Positions 1 to 9,242 of a DNA stretch of 64,000 nucleotides are shown here, one piece after another. How positions within the stretch are numbered: position 1 is the first letter of the stretch; each line of letters starts with the position of its first letter. The notes under the pieces were generated by a model, which did no database searches, was not told the DNA's origin, and saw nothing but the letters and a program-made list of their open reading frames with translations. Position numbers and translations under genes: made by a program. Source of the stretch: Pseudomonadales bacterium (GTDB taxonomy: Bacteria; Pseudomonadota; Gammaproteobacteria; Pseudomonadales; JAHRWD01); contig JARGPR010000001.1 of NCBI GenBank assembly GCA_029210125.1, forward strand, positions 124,001 to 188,000. Direction: 5' to 3'.

Positions 1-97
1 TGAATGGAAAGTGTAAAAAATAGCAACGACCAATTACAGGCCGCTGCTATCAAACCAGGAACAAATCGTAAGCTGTATCGTAAACTACGGTACCGAT

Positions 98-496
98 CTA
101 TTTCTGAATAGATTTGAGATAGTCCACCAATGCGTCAATACGGCGTGCCGCAATGAAATCACCATCCTGATCACGGAACACTTTACCCCAGACAGGCATG
201 TCCACAGGGCCGTGGAACTGGGCTATGGTACGATCAGTAGCCGTCCCTGAAATGGCTTGACGAATAACTTTAGTTGGGAATTTCCCCTTATAGAAATGAG
301 TAATGGCGGTAAGGTCGGCAGGTTTGTCTTTCATGTTGGCAGCCAATGGCCCATCCCCCATGCCGTTTTTACCATGACAGCCGCTACAGTATTGTAAATA
401 GTCCGCTGGTGGTTCCATTGCGTTGGTCGCAACAGGCAGTAACAACATGGTAGAAAAAACTATAGCCGTTCGGAATTTGTGGACTGATTGGTTCAT
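98..496 (-). CDS. Small periplasmic c-type cytochrome
   Basis: Single-haem class I-type cytochrome c of 132 aa. Residues 1-26 form a Sec signal peptide ending in a TNA-type cleavage site. The haem-binding motif CSGCH is at residues 37-41, and Met100 in the DMPVWG segment is the likely distal axial ligand. The mature protein would be about 106 aa, typical for a soluble electron carrier or a detached oxidase/dehydrogenase cytochrome subunit. It stands alone, divergent from the glutathione S-transferase gene, so no redox partner can be named. Export and periplasmic haem attachment follow from the motif; the electron donor and acceptor are unknown. Confidence 0.88.
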   Translation of the reverse strand: MNQSVHKFRTAIVFSTMLLLPVATNAMEPPADYLQYCSGCHGKNGMGDGPLAANMKDKPADLTAITHFYKGKFPTKVIRQAISGTATDRTIAQFHGPVDMPVWGKVFRDQDGDFIAARRIDALVDYLKSIQK

Positions 497-806
497 ATTG
501 TTTATTCCTTAAATAAAAATGTTTTTATAACTTATGAATAGCTTTTTAACCAAAGAAGGATAGTAATGCTATCGCCTATCGAATTCTCAGGAGTACTTTA
601 TACTACTAATTTCTTCGGTAAAATGTAATCTATGTCAATCAAATACGCATTGGTTGCTTTGCCTTCGTGCTAGATTACTGTGTTTTAGGTTGTGAGGGAG
701 GGATGAGTCGTCCCCCCTTAATTGATATTTATACAGGTTTTCAATATGGTTACCGTCAGGTCTGTTATTTGGCCCCTTACCGTAGTTAAACCAGAGGAAT
801 AATAAG
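497..806. other. Intergenic region between divergent genes, nothing recognised
   Basis: About 310 bases between the divergent cytochrome and glutathione S-transferase genes. It should hold both promoters, but I could not pick convincing -35/-10 pairs. Short open frames inside it lack ribosome-binding sites and recognisable protein features. An AGAGGAAT ribosome-binding site lies just upstream of the downstream ATG at 807. Confidence 0.5.
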
Positions 807-1415
807 ATGAAACTATACACATCCATGGGCCCAAATCCCGGCCTTGTTCATATGTTTTTAGCTGAAAAAGGCGTGGAAATTGAGGAACAGGCGGTCGACC
901 TGATGTCCGGCGAAAACCGACAGGAAGCATACCTGGCAATAAACCCAGCTGGACAAATTCCAGCTCTTAAACTGGACAATGGTAGTGTGATTTCCGAAAT
1001 CACTGCGATTTGTGAATATCTCGAGGAGATCTATCCAGAAAACCCTCTTATCGGTACCAATGCTGAGGAGCGTGCGGAAACGCGAATGTGGACCCGTCGA
1101 ATTGATTTGAAAATATGTGAACCACTGGGTAGTGGCTTTCGATATGCAGAAGGCGCACCAATCTTTAAGGATCGTATGCGTATTTTGCCAGAAGCAGCGG
1201 ATGGCCTGAAAGCCTGTGCACAGGATGGAGTTAAGTGGCTGAATGAGCAGATGGAAGGTAAAGAATATGTGGTGGGTGATCGAATCACGCTGGCTGATTT
1301 GATGTTATTTTGCTTTTTGGGGTTTGGAGCGGGAGTGGGTCAACCGATTGACCCTGCAAATAAAAATATCCTGGCCTGGTTTGAACGTATGAAACAGCGT
1401 CCGAGCGCTGGTTAG
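807..1415 (+). CDS. Glutathione S-transferase family protein
   Basis: 202-aa cytosolic GST. The N-terminal thioredoxin-like domain (residues 1-80) has the invariant cis-proline (Pro52, in GQIPAL) and the glutathione-binding Ser63-Glu64 pair (SEITAICEYLEE). The all-alpha C-terminal domain (about 90-202) carries the GDRITLADLMLF N-capping/hydrophobic-staple motif. The ATG at 807 has an AGAGGAAT ribosome-binding site. GSTs conjugate glutathione to electrophiles or act as peroxidases; the substrate cannot be read from sequence. The gene ends shortly after the ADL motif at a normal length. It is followed at 39 bases by an unrelated metallopeptidase-like gene. Confidence 0.88.
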   Translation: MKLYTSMGPNPGLVHMFLAEKGVEIEEQAVDLMSGENRQEAYLAINPAGQIPALKLDNGSVISEITAICEYLEEIYPENPLIGTNAEERAETRMWTRRIDLKICEPLGSGFRYAEGAPIFKDRMRILPEAADGLKACAQDGVKWLNEQMEGKEYVVGDRITLADLMLFCFLGFGAGVGQPIDPANKNILAWFERMKQRPSAG

Positions 1416-1454
1416 TTTTGTTGGTTTTGAATCAGATAGTGATCATGGGGTCAT

Positions 1455-2540
1455 TTGATTGTTCTCCGTGATATAACCAAGATTGCTCTGCTCGGTGGGT
1501 ATCCCGACAGAGCAATTCGGTTTGACCCTGTTGCTTTTAAATCACCAGCAGCAGGTACCCCCCTGTATATTGTTTTTTTTGCTGTACTGACTTTTTTTCT
1601 AGGTATTTCTCTAAGCACAGCTGGTTATTCAGCGCCTCACAAAAACCGAAGTATTATCGATAAACCTCTGGTCGAACTGAAAGCAGACCAGGCGCTCGAA
1701 TTGTTTGTACACGCTAACGTTGAGTTTACGCTGCTGCATGAATTGGCACATATGTTCTTTGATCTCTATGAGGTCCCTTTACTTGGGTCTGAGGAGAATG
1801 CTGCGGATCGGGTAGCGCTTGCCGCAATTTTGAATAGTGCAACCGCAGCTGATGGTTATACCGCTGAGCAAAAATTACTGGCAGTTGCCTCCAATTGGCA
1901 TGCGGATTGGGAATCAATGCAGGAGTTGCAGCGTTCGTTTGCAAATTCCGATAGTCACTCTCAGGAGATTGAGCGTGCGAATATCGTGGCATGTTTCGTA
2001 TATGGAAGTGACCCGGACCGATATGCTGATCTTATCTATTCGCGGGTAATGCCTTTTAAGAGGTATACAGAATGCGAAGATGAATATGAGCAGGCACTGA
2101 AATCAATCGCCTGGCTCGAGCGACACTATAGCCGTCGTTTACAGGTCACCAATATAGCCGAAACCGGGTTTAGCAGACCGGTAAAAATTAGCGTGGTATT
2201 TGATCCGATTAAGAAAATGAACCGCAAAGCAGCGATAGAATATATTCTGGAAAAATATAAGTATGAACGGTTTTCTGAGTTTATTGAGACGAAATACAAT
2301 TTACCTAAAGATGTCAAAATTGTGTTTGGTATGTGTCGAGGTCATGCAAACGCAGCCTGGAACTCGGTATATAAAGAGGTAACGATCTGTTACGAGTTGA
2401 TCAACCGATTCTTTGATATGTATGAATTAGCAAAGCTGTACTTACCTAATGGTTGTAAGCATCACAATTTTAGACGCATCTTGGAGCCTTTTTTTGATTG
2501 TGCATCAATACAGGCTGAATTAACTCAACCGAAAAAATAG
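1455..2540 (+). CDS. DUF4344-type putative zinc metallopeptidase
   Basis: 361-aa protein with one N-terminal hydrophobic segment (about residues 35-60) that would act as membrane anchor or signal. A gluzincin-type motif HELAH is at residues 95-99, followed by GSEENAADR (about 111-119), where the acidic residues fit a third zinc ligand. This HExxH plus EExxAD arrangement is what I associate with the DUF4344 family. The catalytic domain would face the periplasm. The indicated start is a TTG and is uncertain; no obvious ribosome-binding site decides it. The substrate is unknown and the neighbours give no functional clue. The second half (200-361) has no motif I recognise. Confidence 0.65.
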   Translation: MIVLRDITKIALLGGYPDRAIRFDPVAFKSPAAGTPLYIVFFAVLTFFLGISLSTAGYSAPHKNRSIIDKPLVELKADQALELFVHANVEFTLLHELAHMFFDLYEVPLLGSEENAADRVALAAILNSATAADGYTAEQKLLAVASNWHADWESMQELQRSFANSDSHSQEIERANIVACFVYGSDPDRYADLIYSRVMPFKRYTECEDEYEQALKSIAWLERHYSRRLQVTNIAETGFSRPVKISVVFDPIKKMNRKAAIEYILEKYKYERFSEFIETKYNLPKDVKIVFGMCRGHANAAWNSVYKEVTICYELINRFFDMYELAKLYLPNGCKHHNFRRILEPFFDCASIQAELTQPKK

Positions 2541-2608
2541 TTGGGTTTGGCGTGCTTTTCAGGGCTGATTCAGGGTTGTGCATTACACACCCATCGTCGC
2601 GTAACCTG

Positions 2609-3895
2609 TTATAACGCACCTATAGTTTCAACCATTGCGCCGGTCAGGGTTTTAAGGTCATCGGGTTCCATAATATACGGCGGCATGGTGTAAACCAGTT
2701 TGCCAAACGGCCGCAACCACACGCCTTTTTCGACCAGCATTTTTTGAATACGCTCCATATTGACGGGCTGTTTCATTTCAACCACACCAATTGAGCCCAG
2801 TACTCGCACATCTTCTACTTGTGGCATATCAGCACAGGGTTTAAGGGATTCGTTGAGTTGTTGTTCGATGCGTTGAACTCGGTTTTTCCAGGGTGTAGAC
2901 AGCAGCAATTTAATGCTGGCAACCGCCACTGCACAGGCCAGTGGGTTACCCATAAAAGTTGGCCCATGCATAAAAGCACCGGCTTCACCCTGACAAATGC
3001 CATCACTGATTTTTTCATTGCAGAGGGTTGCGGCAAGGGACATGTAACCGCCGGTAATGGCTTTTCCAACGCACATGATGTCCGGGCAAATATCAGCATG
3101 TTCGCAGGCAAATAGCTCGCCGCTACGGCCAAATCCGGTGGCAATTTCATCCAGAATTAGCAGCACATCATATTGATCACATAACTCACGCACTCGTTTT
3201 ACGTAGGTAGGCGAGTAAAAGCGCATACCACCCGCGCCCTGAACTATCGGTTCAATAATGACCGCAGCTAGTTCCTGGTGGTGTTGTTCGATAATACTTT
3301 TTAGTGATGAAATATCGCTTTCATCCCACTCTTCGTCAAAACCAATTTGTGGTGTATCTGCAAAATGGTGTTGGGGTAATACCCCGCGAAACATTTGGTG
3401 CATACCAGTTTCCGGATCGCAGACCGCCATCGCGCCAAAGGTATCGCCATGGTAGCCGGTGCGGATAGTGGCGAGTTTGTGTTTTTGCGGTTGGCCTTTG
3501 GAGTACCAGTACTGAATTGCCATTTTGATTGCGACTTCTACCGCTACGGAGCCAGAGTCACTGATAAATACCTTGGTGAGTGGTTCAGGCGTGATCTCGA
3601 CTAACAGTCGGACCAGTTCAACCGCCGATGGATGGGTTAACCCTCCAAACATCACGTGGGCCATATCCTTGAGCTGCTTTGTCAGCGCCTGGTTCAGGAC
3701 AGGATGGTTGTAGCCGTGGATCGCCGCCCACCAGGATGACATGCCGTCAATTAACTCTTTTCCATCAGCCATGGTGAGCCGTACACCGGAGGCGGACATC
3801 ACAGGGTAAACCGTAGGCGCATCAATCATGGAAGCGTAGGGGTGCCAAGCATGTTGTCTGTCATATTGCAGTAGTTCTTCGGTGCTCATTTTCAT
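2609..3895 (-). CDS. bioA: Adenosylmethionine-8-amino-7-oxononanoate aminotransferase
   Basis: 428-aa PLP-dependent class III aminotransferase that makes 7,8-diaminopelargonate (DAPA) from KAPA with S-adenosylmethionine as amino donor, the second step of the conserved biotin pathway. The PLP lysine is Lys278 (VGKAITGGYMSLAAT), and the cofactor-anchoring Asp249-Glu250 lies in LILDEIATGFGR. The BioA-specific SSWWAAIHGYNHP segment is at about 53-65. Length matches the family. bioB, bioF, bioC and bioD are not in this window, so bioA stands apart from the rest of the pathway. A small hydrolase gene lies 41 bases upstream on the same strand and may share its transcript. Confidence 0.95.
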   Translation of the reverse strand: MKMSTEELLQYDRQHAWHPYASMIDAPTVYPVMSASGVRLTMADGKELIDGMSSWWAAIHGYNHPVLNQALTKQLKDMAHVMFGGLTHPSAVELVRLLVEITPEPLTKVFISDSGSVAVEVAIKMAIQYWYSKGQPQKHKLATIRTGYHGDTFGAMAVCDPETGMHQMFRGVLPQHHFADTPQIGFDEEWDESDISSLKSIIEQHHQELAAVIIEPIVQGAGGMRFYSPTYVKRVRELCDQYDVLLILDEIATGFGRSGELFACEHADICPDIMCVGKAITGGYMSLAATLCNEKISDGICQGEAGAFMHGPTFMGNPLACAVAVASIKLLLSTPWKNRVQRIEQQLNESLKPCADMPQVEDVRVLGSIGVVEMKQPVNMERIQKMLVEKGVWLRPFGKLVYTMPPYIMEPDDLKTLTGAMVETIGAL

Positions 3896-3936
3896 CTTTG
3901 TATACGGCTCTATTTTGAATGCTGGATAGGTCGGTT

Positions 3937-4470
3937 TTATTGCTGGCTTTGTTCTGCATGGTTGGGCGCACAGTTATTGAGAAACTGTTGGAAAAAATCG
4001 CCCATCGGTTGCAATTGATCATTAAGCGTATGCCCGCCATCAAGCAATTGCATGGTTGCTTTATTTATCTTGGAAAACTTTTGTGAGCGTTCAACCGGCA
4101 CAATATCGTCATCCCAGCCATGTATCACGTAGGTGTTATCGGTTCTTGGTACATAGTCAGCAACCTTAAAACGCTTAAAATAAAGTGCTGGCGCAATCAA
4201 AAAAAGCCCCTGTACATCGATGTCATTAGCGGTGACCGCAGAAACATAGCCGCCCATACTTGAACCTGCCAAAATTATATTTGACGTTTCTTTTTCAAGA
4301 ATTGATTTAAGTTTTCTAACCCGTTTATCGGGATCCAGTGTCTCCCGGTAATCAATACTTTTTACGTTTAAGCCGTGTGCCTCAGCAATTTTGCCAAGGT
4401 AGGTGATTTTGATTCCCCAGGGGCCGCTCTCCTTGCCGTGGGAGAAATATACGGTGGTGGCTTTGCTCAT
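3937..4470 (-). CDS. Small alpha/beta hydrolase (YqiA/YcfP-like)
   Basis: 177-aa single-domain alpha/beta hydrolase of the short UPF0227/YqiA-type. The nucleophile elbow is GSSMGG with Ser71; the catalytic acid is likely within HGWDDD (Asp120-122), and the histidine is His147 in DGGHTLND. An HGKESGPWG oxyanion-loop segment is at residues 11-19. There is no signal peptide, so it is cytosolic. Such proteins are esterases of unknown natural substrate. It sits directly upstream of bioA on the same strand; BioH-like activity is tempting but BioH is longer and differently organised, so I do not claim it. Confidence 0.75.
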   Translation of the reverse strand: MSKATTVYFSHGKESGPWGIKITYLGKIAEAHGLNVKSIDYRETLDPDKRVRKLKSILEKETSNIILAGSSMGGYVSAVTANDIDVQGLFLIAPALYFKRFKVADYVPRTDNTYVIHGWDDDIVPVERSQKFSKINKATMQLLDGGHTLNDQLQPMGDFFQQFLNNCAPNHAEQSQQ

Positions 4471-4618
4471 CGATATGAATTTCCGCGCTAAACGAATTGA
4501 AGGGTTAAGCTTACCGTTTTACCGGTTAAAACCAAAGCTAAAGGCACACCCGCTCCGTGATAGAATGCAGTAATTTAGACTTACGTGCTTCAAGACAACC
4601 TTAAGTGGGCAATAGATC

Positions 4619-5896
4619 GTGGTATTAGCCGTTACACATCTTTTTTCTCCTTCACGGGAGAGTCTAAGCCGAATTATTCAGCTGCGTTTTATCCTGGTTA
4701 GTGCCCAGATTTTTTTGGTATTGGCTGCTTATCAGTGGTTTGAGGTTTCTCTGCCGCTTAAGCCAATAGGCATCGTTATTTTGCTGACCGTAGTGATTAA
4801 CCTTCTGTCTATCTGGCGTCTAAATATTGAATTTCCATTTACTGAATTTGAGATTTTCACTCAGTTAGTGGTGGATGTTTTAGCGCTGAGCGTGTTGCTC
4901 TATTACTGTGGTGGTTCTACAAATCCATTTGTCTCGCTCTATTTAGTGCCGTTGGTGGTTACCGCTGTGGCACTTAGCAAAGGTTACACCTGGTTGATGT
5001 GTGCTCTGGTAATTGGTTGTTACAGCATACTGGTGCAACGTTATCAGCCATTGGTGATGCGTGGTGATTCCCAGCACCTTCAGCACCTGCATCTGAGAGG
5101 TATGTGGCTGAATTTTATTATCAGTGGCCTGTTAATAACATTTATGACAATCCAGATTCGGGCCTCATTACGAGCCCATGGTCAGGCGTTGGCAAAGGCT
5201 CGGGCTGATTCTGCCCGGGATGAAAACCTGGTAGGGCTGGGTATGGTTGCGGTTGGCGCTATGCACGAGCTAGGTACGCCACTTTCAACCATGAGTGTGC
5301 TATCCGGCGAACTGAAGCGTGAATATGCCGATGATCCAGACTTGCGTGACAACCTCGAAATCCTCAGCGGTCAAATCAAACTCTGTAAAACAAGACTGAA
5401 TGATCTTTTGGATGTCAGTGGTCGTGGCGTAAATAGAGCTGGGTCAATGGTATCGATAGAGCAGTTTTTTCTTGATTTGCTGGAGCGTTGGCGCATCATG
5501 CGGCCGGCCGTTCAAATCGATAACACCAATATTGCTGGCCCTGATGTTCAGATTTACGCGGAGCTTTCAATTGAGCAGGCCATTATTAATTTTCTGGATA
5601 ATGCCGCTGACGTTTCTCCTGAACAGGTAGAGCTGGATGTAAGCTGGGACCAGAAATGGATTGATATTGGTATTCATGACCGTGGCCCAGGGTTAACTGA
5701 TGAGTTGGCGCGCAATGTCGGGAAGGCATTTTTTACTACAAAATCACCGGGAAAAGGTATGGGTATCGGGCTTTATTTGGCCAACGCAAGCGTAGAGCGA
5801 ATCGGCGGAAGTGTAGAGCTATTCTCAAGGTCTGGTGGCGGTTTAACTATTCAAATTCGATTGCCGATAGGATCGCTTATTGAGGCTCAGCCTTGA
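4619..5896 (+). CDS. regB: RegB/PrrB-type redox-sensing histidine kinase
   Basis: 425-aa membrane sensor kinase. About six transmembrane segments span residues 20-180 and contain the GGSTNPF heptapeptide (98-104), matching the GGxxNPF quinone-sensing motif of the RegB/PrrB family. The phospho-acceptor is His216 in GAMHELGTPLST. The catalytic domain shows the N box (NFLDNAADVSP) and G boxes (DRGPGL, GKGMGIGLYLA). The gene starts with GTG and overlaps regA by 4 bases, so both are translationally coupled. In proteobacteria this pair tunes respiratory and energy genes to redox state. The H box reads AMHELGTPLST where family members commonly have AHELGTPLST; the histidine is kept. Confidence 0.9.
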   Translation: MVLAVTHLFSPSRESLSRIIQLRFILVSAQIFLVLAAYQWFEVSLPLKPIGIVILLTVVINLLSIWRLNIEFPFTEFEIFTQLVVDVLALSVLLYYCGGSTNPFVSLYLVPLVVTAVALSKGYTWLMCALVIGCYSILVQRYQPLVMRGDSQHLQHLHLRGMWLNFIISGLLITFMTIQIRASLRAHGQALAKARADSARDENLVGLGMVAVGAMHELGTPLSTMSVLSGELKREYADDPDLRDNLEILSGQIKLCKTRLNDLLDVSGRGVNRAGSMVSIEQFFLDLLERWRIMRPAVQIDNTNIAGPDVQIYAELSIEQAIINFLDNAADVSPEQVELDVSWDQKWIDIGIHDRGPGLTDELARNVGKAFFTTKSPGKGMGIGLYLANASVERIGGSVELFSRSGGGLTIQIRLPIGSLIEAQP

Positions 5897-6432
5897 GCCA
5901 TTCAGTCAGAAAAATCATGGTGGTGGATGATGATGAGCTCTTTTGCCAGGTATTGGTAAAGGCCTTTTTGAGCCGAGGCTACCTCTCTGAATACGCGGCA
6001 GATAGCGATTCGGCACTGGAGATAGCAGCGTCGTTCGAACCCGAATATGCTGTGGTTGATCTGATTATGCCCGGTGATTCCGGGCTTGTGCTGATTAAGG
6101 CGCTGCGCCAGCTTAATCCACAAATGAAAATTTTAATGCTGACAGGGTACGCCAGTATTTCCACCGCAGTTGAAGCCGTAAAACTGGGCGCGACCAACTA
6201 CCTGCCAAAACCCGCCGATGCGGATGAAATTTTAGCTGCACTGGATAAAACCAGTGGGAATGCAGGCGTAGAACTGGAGCAAAAACCGCTCTCGCCCCGT
6301 CGGCTCGAGTGGGAGCACATCAACAAAGTGCTAAACGAAAACGGCGGCAATATTTCTGCTACCGCCAGGGCTTTAAACATGCATCGCCGCACTTTGCAGC
6401 GTAAGTTAGCAAAACACCCGGTCAAAGAATGA
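5893..6432 (+). CDS. regA: RegA/PrrA-type response regulator
   Basis: 179-aa two-domain regulator. The receiver domain (1-120) has Asp12-Asp14, phospho-acceptor Asp56 (VVDLIMPG), Thr84 and Lys106. A proline-rich linker leads to a Fis-type helix-turn-helix (about 136-179) with GGNISATARALNMHRRTLQR, nearly the invariant RegA DNA-recognition signature. The start is a TTG overlapping the regB stop codon (TTGA), a common coupling arrangement. It would bind DNA when phosphorylated by RegB. The downstream gene overlaps it by 4 bases, so transcription probably continues. Confidence 0.93.
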   Translation: MSHSVRKIMVVDDDELFCQVLVKAFLSRGYLSEYAADSDSALEIAASFEPEYAVVDLIMPGDSGLVLIKALRQLNPQMKILMLTGYASISTAVEAVKLGATNYLPKPADADEILAALDKTSGNAGVELEQKPLSPRRLEWEHINKVLNENGGNISATARALNMHRRTLQRKLAKHPVKE

Positions 6433-6950
6433 GCTCAGCTGAGCAAGGGTTTATTGACAGTATTCCAGGCACCTATATCGTGATTTTTAGTTGTCCCCGC
6501 GCTAATGAGGGTAAAGAGTGTCAGATTGGTCGCCTCGGAAAAATAAACCTCCAGCAAGGTTATTACAGCTATGTTGGCAGCGCCTTTGGTCCCGGAGGGT
6601 TAAAAGCACGACTAGCCCACCACCTGCGTTTGGCTAAAAAGCCCCACTGGCACCTTGACTATCTCAAACTCCATTTACAGATTGAGGCGATCTGGTTTAC
6701 TCGAGATCCGGTACGGCGTGAACACCTGTGGGCAACTGCAATCTCCCGTGAACCTGGCAGTGCTGTGCCGCTTTCCGGGTTTGGTTCATCGGATTGTGAT
6801 TGCACAACACATCTGTTTTATTCATCTATCAATCCAGAGTTTGGTCATTTTAGGCAAACGCTGAATAAGAAAACTGATCAGCATCAGCCGATCCATATAG
6901 CCTCAGGGCTTGATGAAAAAAAAGGTGAGCCGAGTGACAAAAACAGCTAA
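6429..6950 (+). CDS. GIY-YIG nuclease family protein (DUF123)
   Basis: 173-aa protein with a DUF123-type GIY-YIG fold. It begins PGTYIVIF, has GYYSYVGSAFGPGGLKAR (GIY and YVGSA elements followed by Arg) at about 45-62, and HWHLDYL at about 73-79. The C-terminal Cys/His cluster (DCDCTTHLF) also fits DUF123. The family resembles structure-specific endonucleases but its biological role is poorly known. The start overlaps the regA stop by 4 bases (ATGA), so it is the third gene of the reg operon. The last ~40 residues are polar and poorly conserved and run up to the cupin gene's start. Confidence 0.75.
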   Translation: MSSAEQGFIDSIPGTYIVIFSCPRANEGKECQIGRLGKINLQQGYYSYVGSAFGPGGLKARLAHHLRLAKKPHWHLDYLKLHLQIEAIWFTRDPVRREHLWATAISREPGSAVPLSGFGSSDCDCTTHLFYSSINPEFGHFRQTLNKKTDQHQPIHIASGLDEKKGEPSDKNS

Positions 6951-6960
6951 AAGAGAACAG

Positions 6961-7320
6961 ATGTTGACTCATCTGGCCCAGGTTGAACCCTATCTCACCA
7001 AGGATCGCTCTGAAATTCGTGAGCTCATGCATCCGGATGTTCACGGGAGCAAGCAACAAAGCCTGGCCCAGGCCAGCGTTCCAGTCGGCGCAAAAACTCT
7101 TTTACACCGCCACGCTATCACCGAAGAGCTCTATTTTATCCAGTCAGGCTTTGGCGAAATGACCCTGGCTGAGCAGATTTTTGCAGTTGAACCCGGTGAT
7201 ACCATCTGTATTCCGCCGGGTACCGCACACTGTATAGAAAATACCGCAGATACAGATCTACTGCTGCTGTGTTGCTGCTCCCCCGCCTATAGCCACGAAG
7301 ATACTGAGGTTCTGGTTTAA
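6961..7320 (+). CDS. Cupin domain protein
   Basis: 119-aa single-domain cupin when started at the ATG at 6961, which has an AAGAGA ribosome-binding site; a longer frame from 6910 overlaps the previous gene and adds only basic residues. Cupin motif 1 is HRHAITEELYFIQSGFGEM (metal-ligand His, His, Glu), and motif 2 is PGDTICIPPGTAHCIEN with the last His ligand. Such small cupins bind a metal and act as isomerases, dioxygenases or sugar-binding sensors; the specific function cannot be assigned. It ends with an unusual LLLCCC stretch. Fourth gene of the regBA run. Confidence 0.8.
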   Translation: MLTHLAQVEPYLTKDRSEIRELMHPDVHGSKQQSLAQASVPVGAKTLLHRHAITEELYFIQSGFGEMTLAEQIFAVEPGDTICIPPGTAHCIENTADTDLLLLCCCSPAYSHEDTEVLV

Positions 7321-7462
7321 GTCACCGGTGGGAATAGTGGGCGCAAACGTATGCTCAACTTGCCTCCGTAGTGAAATTCTCCTAGCATGCGCTCCCCTAT
7401 TTTATTCATCTACTTTGTTTTATTTTAATTCCGTTTCATTTTGACGCGCGTCTAGGCCCCCT

Positions 7463-9043
7463 ATGAGTACCATCGAACAGGAAGCGGCGATACGCCGCAC
7501 CTTTGCTATTATCTCGCACCCCGACGCGGGTAAGACCACCATGACTGAAAAGCTGTTGCTGTTCGGCAATGCGATTCAGGTGGCGGGTTCGGTTAAGAGT
7601 AAAAAGAGTGATCGTCACGCAACATCTGACTGGATGGCCATGGAAAAAGAGCGGGGCATATCGGTGACCACATCGGTGATGCAGTTTCCTTATAAAGGAA
7701 AGATGATTAATTTGCTGGATACACCGGGCCACGCGGATTTTTCTGAGGATACCTATCGAACTTTAACAGCGGTAGATTCCGTTCTAATGGTGATCGACGG
7801 CGTAAAAGGCGTTGAGCAGCGTACCATTAAACTGATGGATGTTTGTCGGCTGCGGGATACGCCAATTCTGACCTTTATCAATAAGCTTGATCGGGATATT
7901 CGTGATCCCATTGAGCTGCTTGATGAGGTCGAAGAGGTGCTAAAGATTCAATGCGCCCCCATTACCTGGCCGATAGCCTCTGGTCGCCGCTTTCTTGGTA
8001 TCTACCATCTCTACCTTGATCGGATTTATCCCTACGTGCAGGGAATGGGCCATACCATTCCAGATGATCGTTATATCGACGGTCTGCAAAGTGCTGAGGC
8101 GCGCGAGTATCTTGGGGATGAATACGAAAATCTGATCGATGAGATTGAGCTGGTGCAGGGAGCAAGTGCTGAATTTGACCTTGAGCAATATCTTAGCGGC
8201 GAGCTAACGCCGGTCTATTTTGGTACAGCGATGGGTAATTTCGGTGTCCGTGAAATGCTGGATGGTTTTGTCGAATGCGCTCCGCAACCCCAGTCACGGG
8301 AAGATCAGCAACGTGTGGTTCAGCCAACAGAGGAAAAATTCAGCGGATTTGTGTTTAAGATTCAGGCCAATATGGATCCCAAGCATCGCGACCGTATCGC
8401 CTTTATGCGTGTTTGCTCAGGCCACTACCAGCCGGGTATGAAAATGCGCCACACTCGCATTGGTAAAGATATTCGTATTACCGATGGGGTCACGTTTCTG
8501 GCCGGAGAACGAAATACCACCGCCGATGCCTGGCCCGGCGATATTCTTGGTCTGCACAACCACGGCACCATTCAGATCGGTGATACTTTTAGTGAGGGCG
8601 AAGATCTAAAATACACGGGTATCCCTCATTTCGCGCCGGAGCTTTTTCGTCGGGCACGATTGAAAGACCCTCTAAAGCTCAAACAACTGAAAAAAGGTCT
8701 GACTCAACTATCGGAGGAGGGCGCAACCCAGGTGTTTTTCCCCCTGAATAGTAACGATATTATTCTCGGCGCGGTGGGCGTGTTGCAGTTTGATGTAGTA
8801 GCCTACCGGCTGCAGGATGAATACCGGGTTGAATGTATCTACGAGCCCGTTACGGTGTATACCGCGCGCTGGATTGGATCAGAAGATTCCGTCAAACAAG
8901 ATGAGTTTAAACGTAAGCAATCTGAAAATTTGGCAATTGATGGGGGTGGGTTTTTAACCTATCTGGCACCCACTCGAGTCAACCTGTCGTTAACCGAAGA
9001 GCGCTGGCCTGACATTCAGTTTAATGAAACCCGTGAGCATTGA
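7463..9043 (+). CDS. prfC: Peptide chain release factor 3
   Basis: 526-aa translational GTPase RF3, which recycles RF1/RF2 from the ribosome after peptide release. G1 is [14 protein letters not shown] (about 18-31), switch I contains [14 protein letters not shown]3 is [14 protein letters not shown], and G4 is NKLDR. Domain II/III follow with the RF3-specific [16 protein letters not shown] segment. Length matches E. coli RF3 (529 aa). It is transcribed alone; an AT-rich stretch of about 140 bases separates it from the cupin gene. Confidence 0.96.
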   Translation: MSTIEQEAAIRRTFAIISHPDAGKTTMTEKLLLFGNAIQVAGSVKSKKSDRHATSDWMAMEKERGISVTTSVMQFPYKGKMINLLDTPGHADFSEDTYRTLTAVDSVLMVIDGVKGVEQRTIKLMDVCRLRDTPILTFINKLDRDIRDPIELLDEVEEVLKIQCAPITWPIASGRRFLGIYHLYLDRIYPYVQGMGHTIPDDRYIDGLQSAEAREYLGDEYENLIDEIELVQGASAEFDLEQYLSGELTPVYFGTAMGNFGVREMLDGFVECAPQPQSREDQQRVVQPTEEKFSGFVFKIQANMDPKHRDRIAFMRVCSGHYQPGMKMRHTRIGKDIRITDGVTFLAGERNTTADAWPGDILGLHNHGTIQIGDTFSEGEDLKYTGIPHFAPELFRRARLKDPLKLKQLKKGLTQLSEEGATQVFFPLNSNDIILGAVGVLQFDVVAYRLQDEYRVECIYEPVTVYTARWIGSEDSVKQDEFKRKQSENLAIDGGGFLTYLAPTRVNLSLTEERWPDIQFNETREH

Positions 9044-9167
9044 TCAGAGAATCTGCGTTTTAGCGTGCTATTTAGTACGCTTTCGATGCTGGTGTTTTTA
9101 CTGGTCAATCAATAGAATGGCCGGCAATTAAACAATAAATTTTTAAACATAAACCTCCTTAAAGGAA

Positions 9168-9208
9168 ACCCAGAATATACTGGGTCGCGTTGGCTTAACG
9201 GCCGCGAC
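9168..9208 (+). promoter_or_regulatory. Two overlapping hairpins in the fabY leader
   Basis: ACCCAG(9168-9173)/CTGGGT(9180-9185) form a 6-bp stem with a 6-base loop. GTCGCG(9184-9189)/CGCGAC(9203-9208) form a second stem that shares two bases with the first, so the two could be mutually exclusive. They lie 35-75 bases before the fabY start. No known riboswitch is recognised. Confidence 0.25.
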
Positions 9209-9242
9209 ATTGAGGGGTGTTTCAGTATAAGGGGCTCAAGTC

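Noticed and set aside
1..97. Imperfect stem GTATCGTA/TACGGTAC near 72-92 as a terminator of the cytochrome gene
   Set aside because: No T run follows on either strand.
635..826. Minus-strand open frame upstream of the GST gene
   Set aside because: It lacks a ribosome-binding site and has no protein motif, and it overlaps the start of the GST gene.
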